Positions 62,443-64,000 of a stretch of 64,000 nucleotides of DNA are shown here, piece after piece. A program made the position numbers and the translations under genes. The DNA comes from Pseudomonas viridiflava (GTDB lineage: Bacteria; Pseudomonadota; Gammaproteobacteria; Pseudomonadales; Pseudomonadaceae): the NCBI RefSeq assembly GCF_900585905.1, contig NZ_UTVH01000034.1, positions 496,001-560,000 on the forward strand, in the 5' to 3' direction. The stretch's first letter is position 1. The number at the start of each line of letters is the position of its first letter. The notes beneath the pieces are model-generated. The model saw only the letters and a program-made list of their open reading frames with translations, did no database searches and was not told the origin of the DNA.

Positions 62443-63273
62443 TTATTTGAAATGCCGAGTGACAGCATTGGGTGCGTTGGGCACGTCCATGTTGATTTTG
62501 CGGTAGCACGCTTCGGCAAAGCTGTAGACCGAGAATGCAATCAGCCCGAGCGCCACCACCATCAGCACCAGGCCTCCGGCGGGCAGGTCCTGCAAACCAT
62601 TGAGTGCGTCTTTCATGCCGGGAGGGTGCATAGCCTGATAACTGGAACCGCTGATTGCCAGCAGCGCAGCAATCTCGATAAAGGCGACGCCTCGAGCGAT
62701 AAGGCCGAAGCGCGACACCGGGCGAACATAACGCATGACATCTTCATCGGCTTCAAAGTACTTCTCGAATGACGCCTTCCAGCCTTTGATGATGTGCGCA
62801 ATCCCGACGCTCAGCGGCACCAGCGCCATGAGATAAACCAGCAGATTTGAATGATCCCAGGACAGCACTGTAGCCAGCAGGTCCTTGGTTTGCCCGCCCG
62901 AGCCCCCTGAGCTTTTCAGCGCGCTGATCAGCAGCCCGAGCGCGAAAAACGCCAGAGCGCCATAGGTGACGCCGCCGACCATCAGGCCGGTGCGGATAAC
63001 CAGGCCTTTTAGCTCACGGCCATGGTGGTCGACGTCCTGGGTTGCCTGCAGCACGCGCCAGGCGGCAAATGCCAGCAGGCCAATGACCAGAATACCCACC
63101 ATGACATTGCCAAAGGGCTGGCTCAACAGCGCTTCCAGACTGCTGTGGCTGTCGGCAGGTTGTGATGAACCCTGGGCTGCCAGCAGCGCGAAGATACCGA
63201 TAATAAGAAAAACCACACCACGAGCGGCATAACCACTTCGGGCCAGCAGAACCAGACCACGTTGGGTCGACAT
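62443..63273 (-). CDS. DUF1206 family membrane protein
   Basis: A 276-residue inner-membrane protein from ATG 63273, after AGGAATC; the frame to 63435 adds random-looking sequence. Three DUF1206 repeats of two membrane helices each are visible, the first beginning LARSGYAARGVVFLIIG and the third SRFGLIARGVAFIEI. Function unknown. The preceding gene on the map is the iron-type ATPase, 103 bp away. Confidence 0.87.
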   Translation of the reverse strand: MSTQRGLVLLARSGYAARGVVFLIIGIFALLAAQGSSQPADSHSSLEALLSQPFGNVMVGILVIGLLAFAAWRVLQATQDVDHHGRELKGLVIRTGLMVGGVTYGALAFFALGLLISALKSSGGSGGQTKDLLATVLSWDHSNLLVYLMALVPLSVGIAHIIKGWKASFEKYFEADEDVMRYVRPVSRFGLIARGVAFIEIAALLAISGSSYQAMHPPGMKDALNGLQDLPAGGLVLMVVALGLIAFSVYSFAEACYRKINMDVPNAPNAVTRHFK

Positions 63274-63376
63274 AAGCACAGATTCCTGTAATTGAGATAC
63301 AGGAACAGACCGGGCAGGTTCGCCGGGGTTCGATGGAATTACCCGGCGATGGATCAACTGTGAACCGGGTCGCCGT

Positions 63377-64000
63377 TCAGCCTGCTGCAGCGATGACCGA
63401 CACCGGATAAATGGCCGTGTAGGCGCCACCATCAACGCTCAACGCACGGCAGTCGACCCCATAGACATGAGCAAGATTTTCCGGCGTCAGGGTGGTGCGG
63501 GTAGGGCCGCTGCAGTGGACGTGGCCCTGGTGCAGCATCAGGGTGTCATCGGCGTAGCGGCTGGCCAGATTCATGTCATGGAAAATCGCCAGGGTGACGA
63601 TGTTTTCCTTGCGCGTGTAGGCATTGACCGCATCGAGAATCTGCAGTTGATTGGCCAGGTCCAGCGCTGAAGTGGGTTCGTCGAGCAGTAGCAGGCGAGG
63701 GCTGCGCACCAGTGCCAGCGCGAGGGAAATCATCTGCCGCTCGCCGCCGGACAACTGCCCTGGCTGACATTCGGCAAAGCGCTGCAGGCCGAGCAATTCG
63801 AGCATTTCGCTGGCCTTGCGCTGTGCATCCTTGCCGGTCGCCCAACCGCGAGCGCTGCCATGTTGCGCCAGCAGGAGCAGTTCGTAGGTGGACAGGCGCA
63901 CGTCGAGATGAGCGAGATCCTGGGCCACATACCCAATCAACTGCGCCCGCGCTGTGGGTGAAGCGCTGAGCAGTTCGACGCCGTCGATGGTCGCCGAGCC
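63377..64000 (-). CDS. ABC transporter ATPase, iron/siderophore type, 5' end cut off
   Basis: The frame runs off the right edge, so the N-terminal part with Walker A lies outside; about 207 residues remain. Signature LSGGERQMISLALAL, Walker [14 protein letters not shown] and H-loop FHDMNLAS are intact. The Q-loop region GYVAQDL and overall size fit FepC/FecE-type ATPases for ferric siderophore or haem uptake. Its permease and binding-protein genes would be expected beyond 64000. Not linked to the TonB-receptor gene at 57.6 kb except by theme. Confidence 0.87.
   Translation of the reverse strand, partial: GSATIDGVELLSASPTARAQLIGYVAQDLAHLDVRLSTYELLLLAQHGSARGWATGKDAQRKASEMLELLGLQRFAECQPGQLSGGERQMISLALALVRSPRLLLLDEPTSALDLANQLQILDAVNAYTRKENIVTLAIFHDMNLASRYADDTLMLHQGHVHCSGPTRTTLTPENLAHVYGVDCRALSVDGGAYTAIYPVSVIAAAG

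Noticed and set aside
1..64000. Search for CRISPR arrays, tRNA/rRNA, insertion sequences and prophage genes
   Set aside because: No regularly spaced repeats, cloverleaf-like genes, transposases or phage genes were recognised on either strand.

Overview
The window is high-GC bacterial chromosome with the gene content, Shine-Dalgarno spacing and REP elements of a fluorescent-type Pseudomonas, probably of the P. syringae or P. fluorescens lineage (inferred from family content, not from a database match). No phage, plasmid, CRISPR, rRNA, tRNA or insertion sequence was recognised. Coding density is high, and both ends cut through genes (a DUF4892 protein at the left, an iron-type ABC ATPase at the right).

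Layout. 1-8.3 kb holds core metabolism and regulation: DUF4892, an AI-2E/PerM-family transporter, an MFS transporter, a three-PAS LuxR-type regulator, two small Pseudomonas families (DUF1652, DUF6482), an alpha-ketoglutarate-semialdehyde-type dehydrogenase and a divergent TetR regulator. 8.4-22.9 kb is a protein export region: a secreted GH3 beta-glucosidase, a small secreted protein behind a possible small RNA or leader, a complete 11-gene type II secretion operon in the order E-F-G-H-I-J-K-L-M-N-D (the Xanthomonas Xps order), then an exported alpha/beta hydrolase. 22.9-26.6 kb carries a DUF4917 protein with SIR2-like NAD-site motifs, a two-component system and a DUF4124 protein.

26.6-37.3 kb is a complete C-P lyase operon for phosphonate use, phnCDEFGHIJKLMNP, behind a tandem array of 11-bp PhoB-like units and with a terminator-like hairpin between phnE and phnF. 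PhnCDE import the phosphonate, PhnG-L build and break the C-P bond intermediate, and PhnM, N and P process ribose phosphates. 37.4-41.3 kb has a thioredoxin-like protein, MoaA, a formate/nitrite channel and a Na+/H+ antiporter. 41.5-49.2 kb is a catabolic island: a polyamine-type ABC importer and a three-subunit FAD/Fe-S oxidase of the HcnABC/opine-oxidase/D-hydroxyproline dehydrogenase type, divergent from an IclR regulator.

49.4-64 kb holds two chemoreceptors (one with a good FliA-type promoter), a hybrid histidine kinase, a tandem-CAP secreted protein, SRPBCC and Nudix proteins, a TonB-dependent siderophore receptor, two lipoproteins, an SDR, a small secreted protein, a DUF1206 membrane protein and the iron-type ATPase. 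Three REP doublets lie in intergenic spaces at 41.4, 53.2 and 61.9 kb. The most interesting items are the SIR2-like DUF4917 protein, the phnE/phnF hairpin, the palindrome-promoter-terminator unit at 11.42-11.56 kb, and the oxidase-transporter island with unknown substrate.
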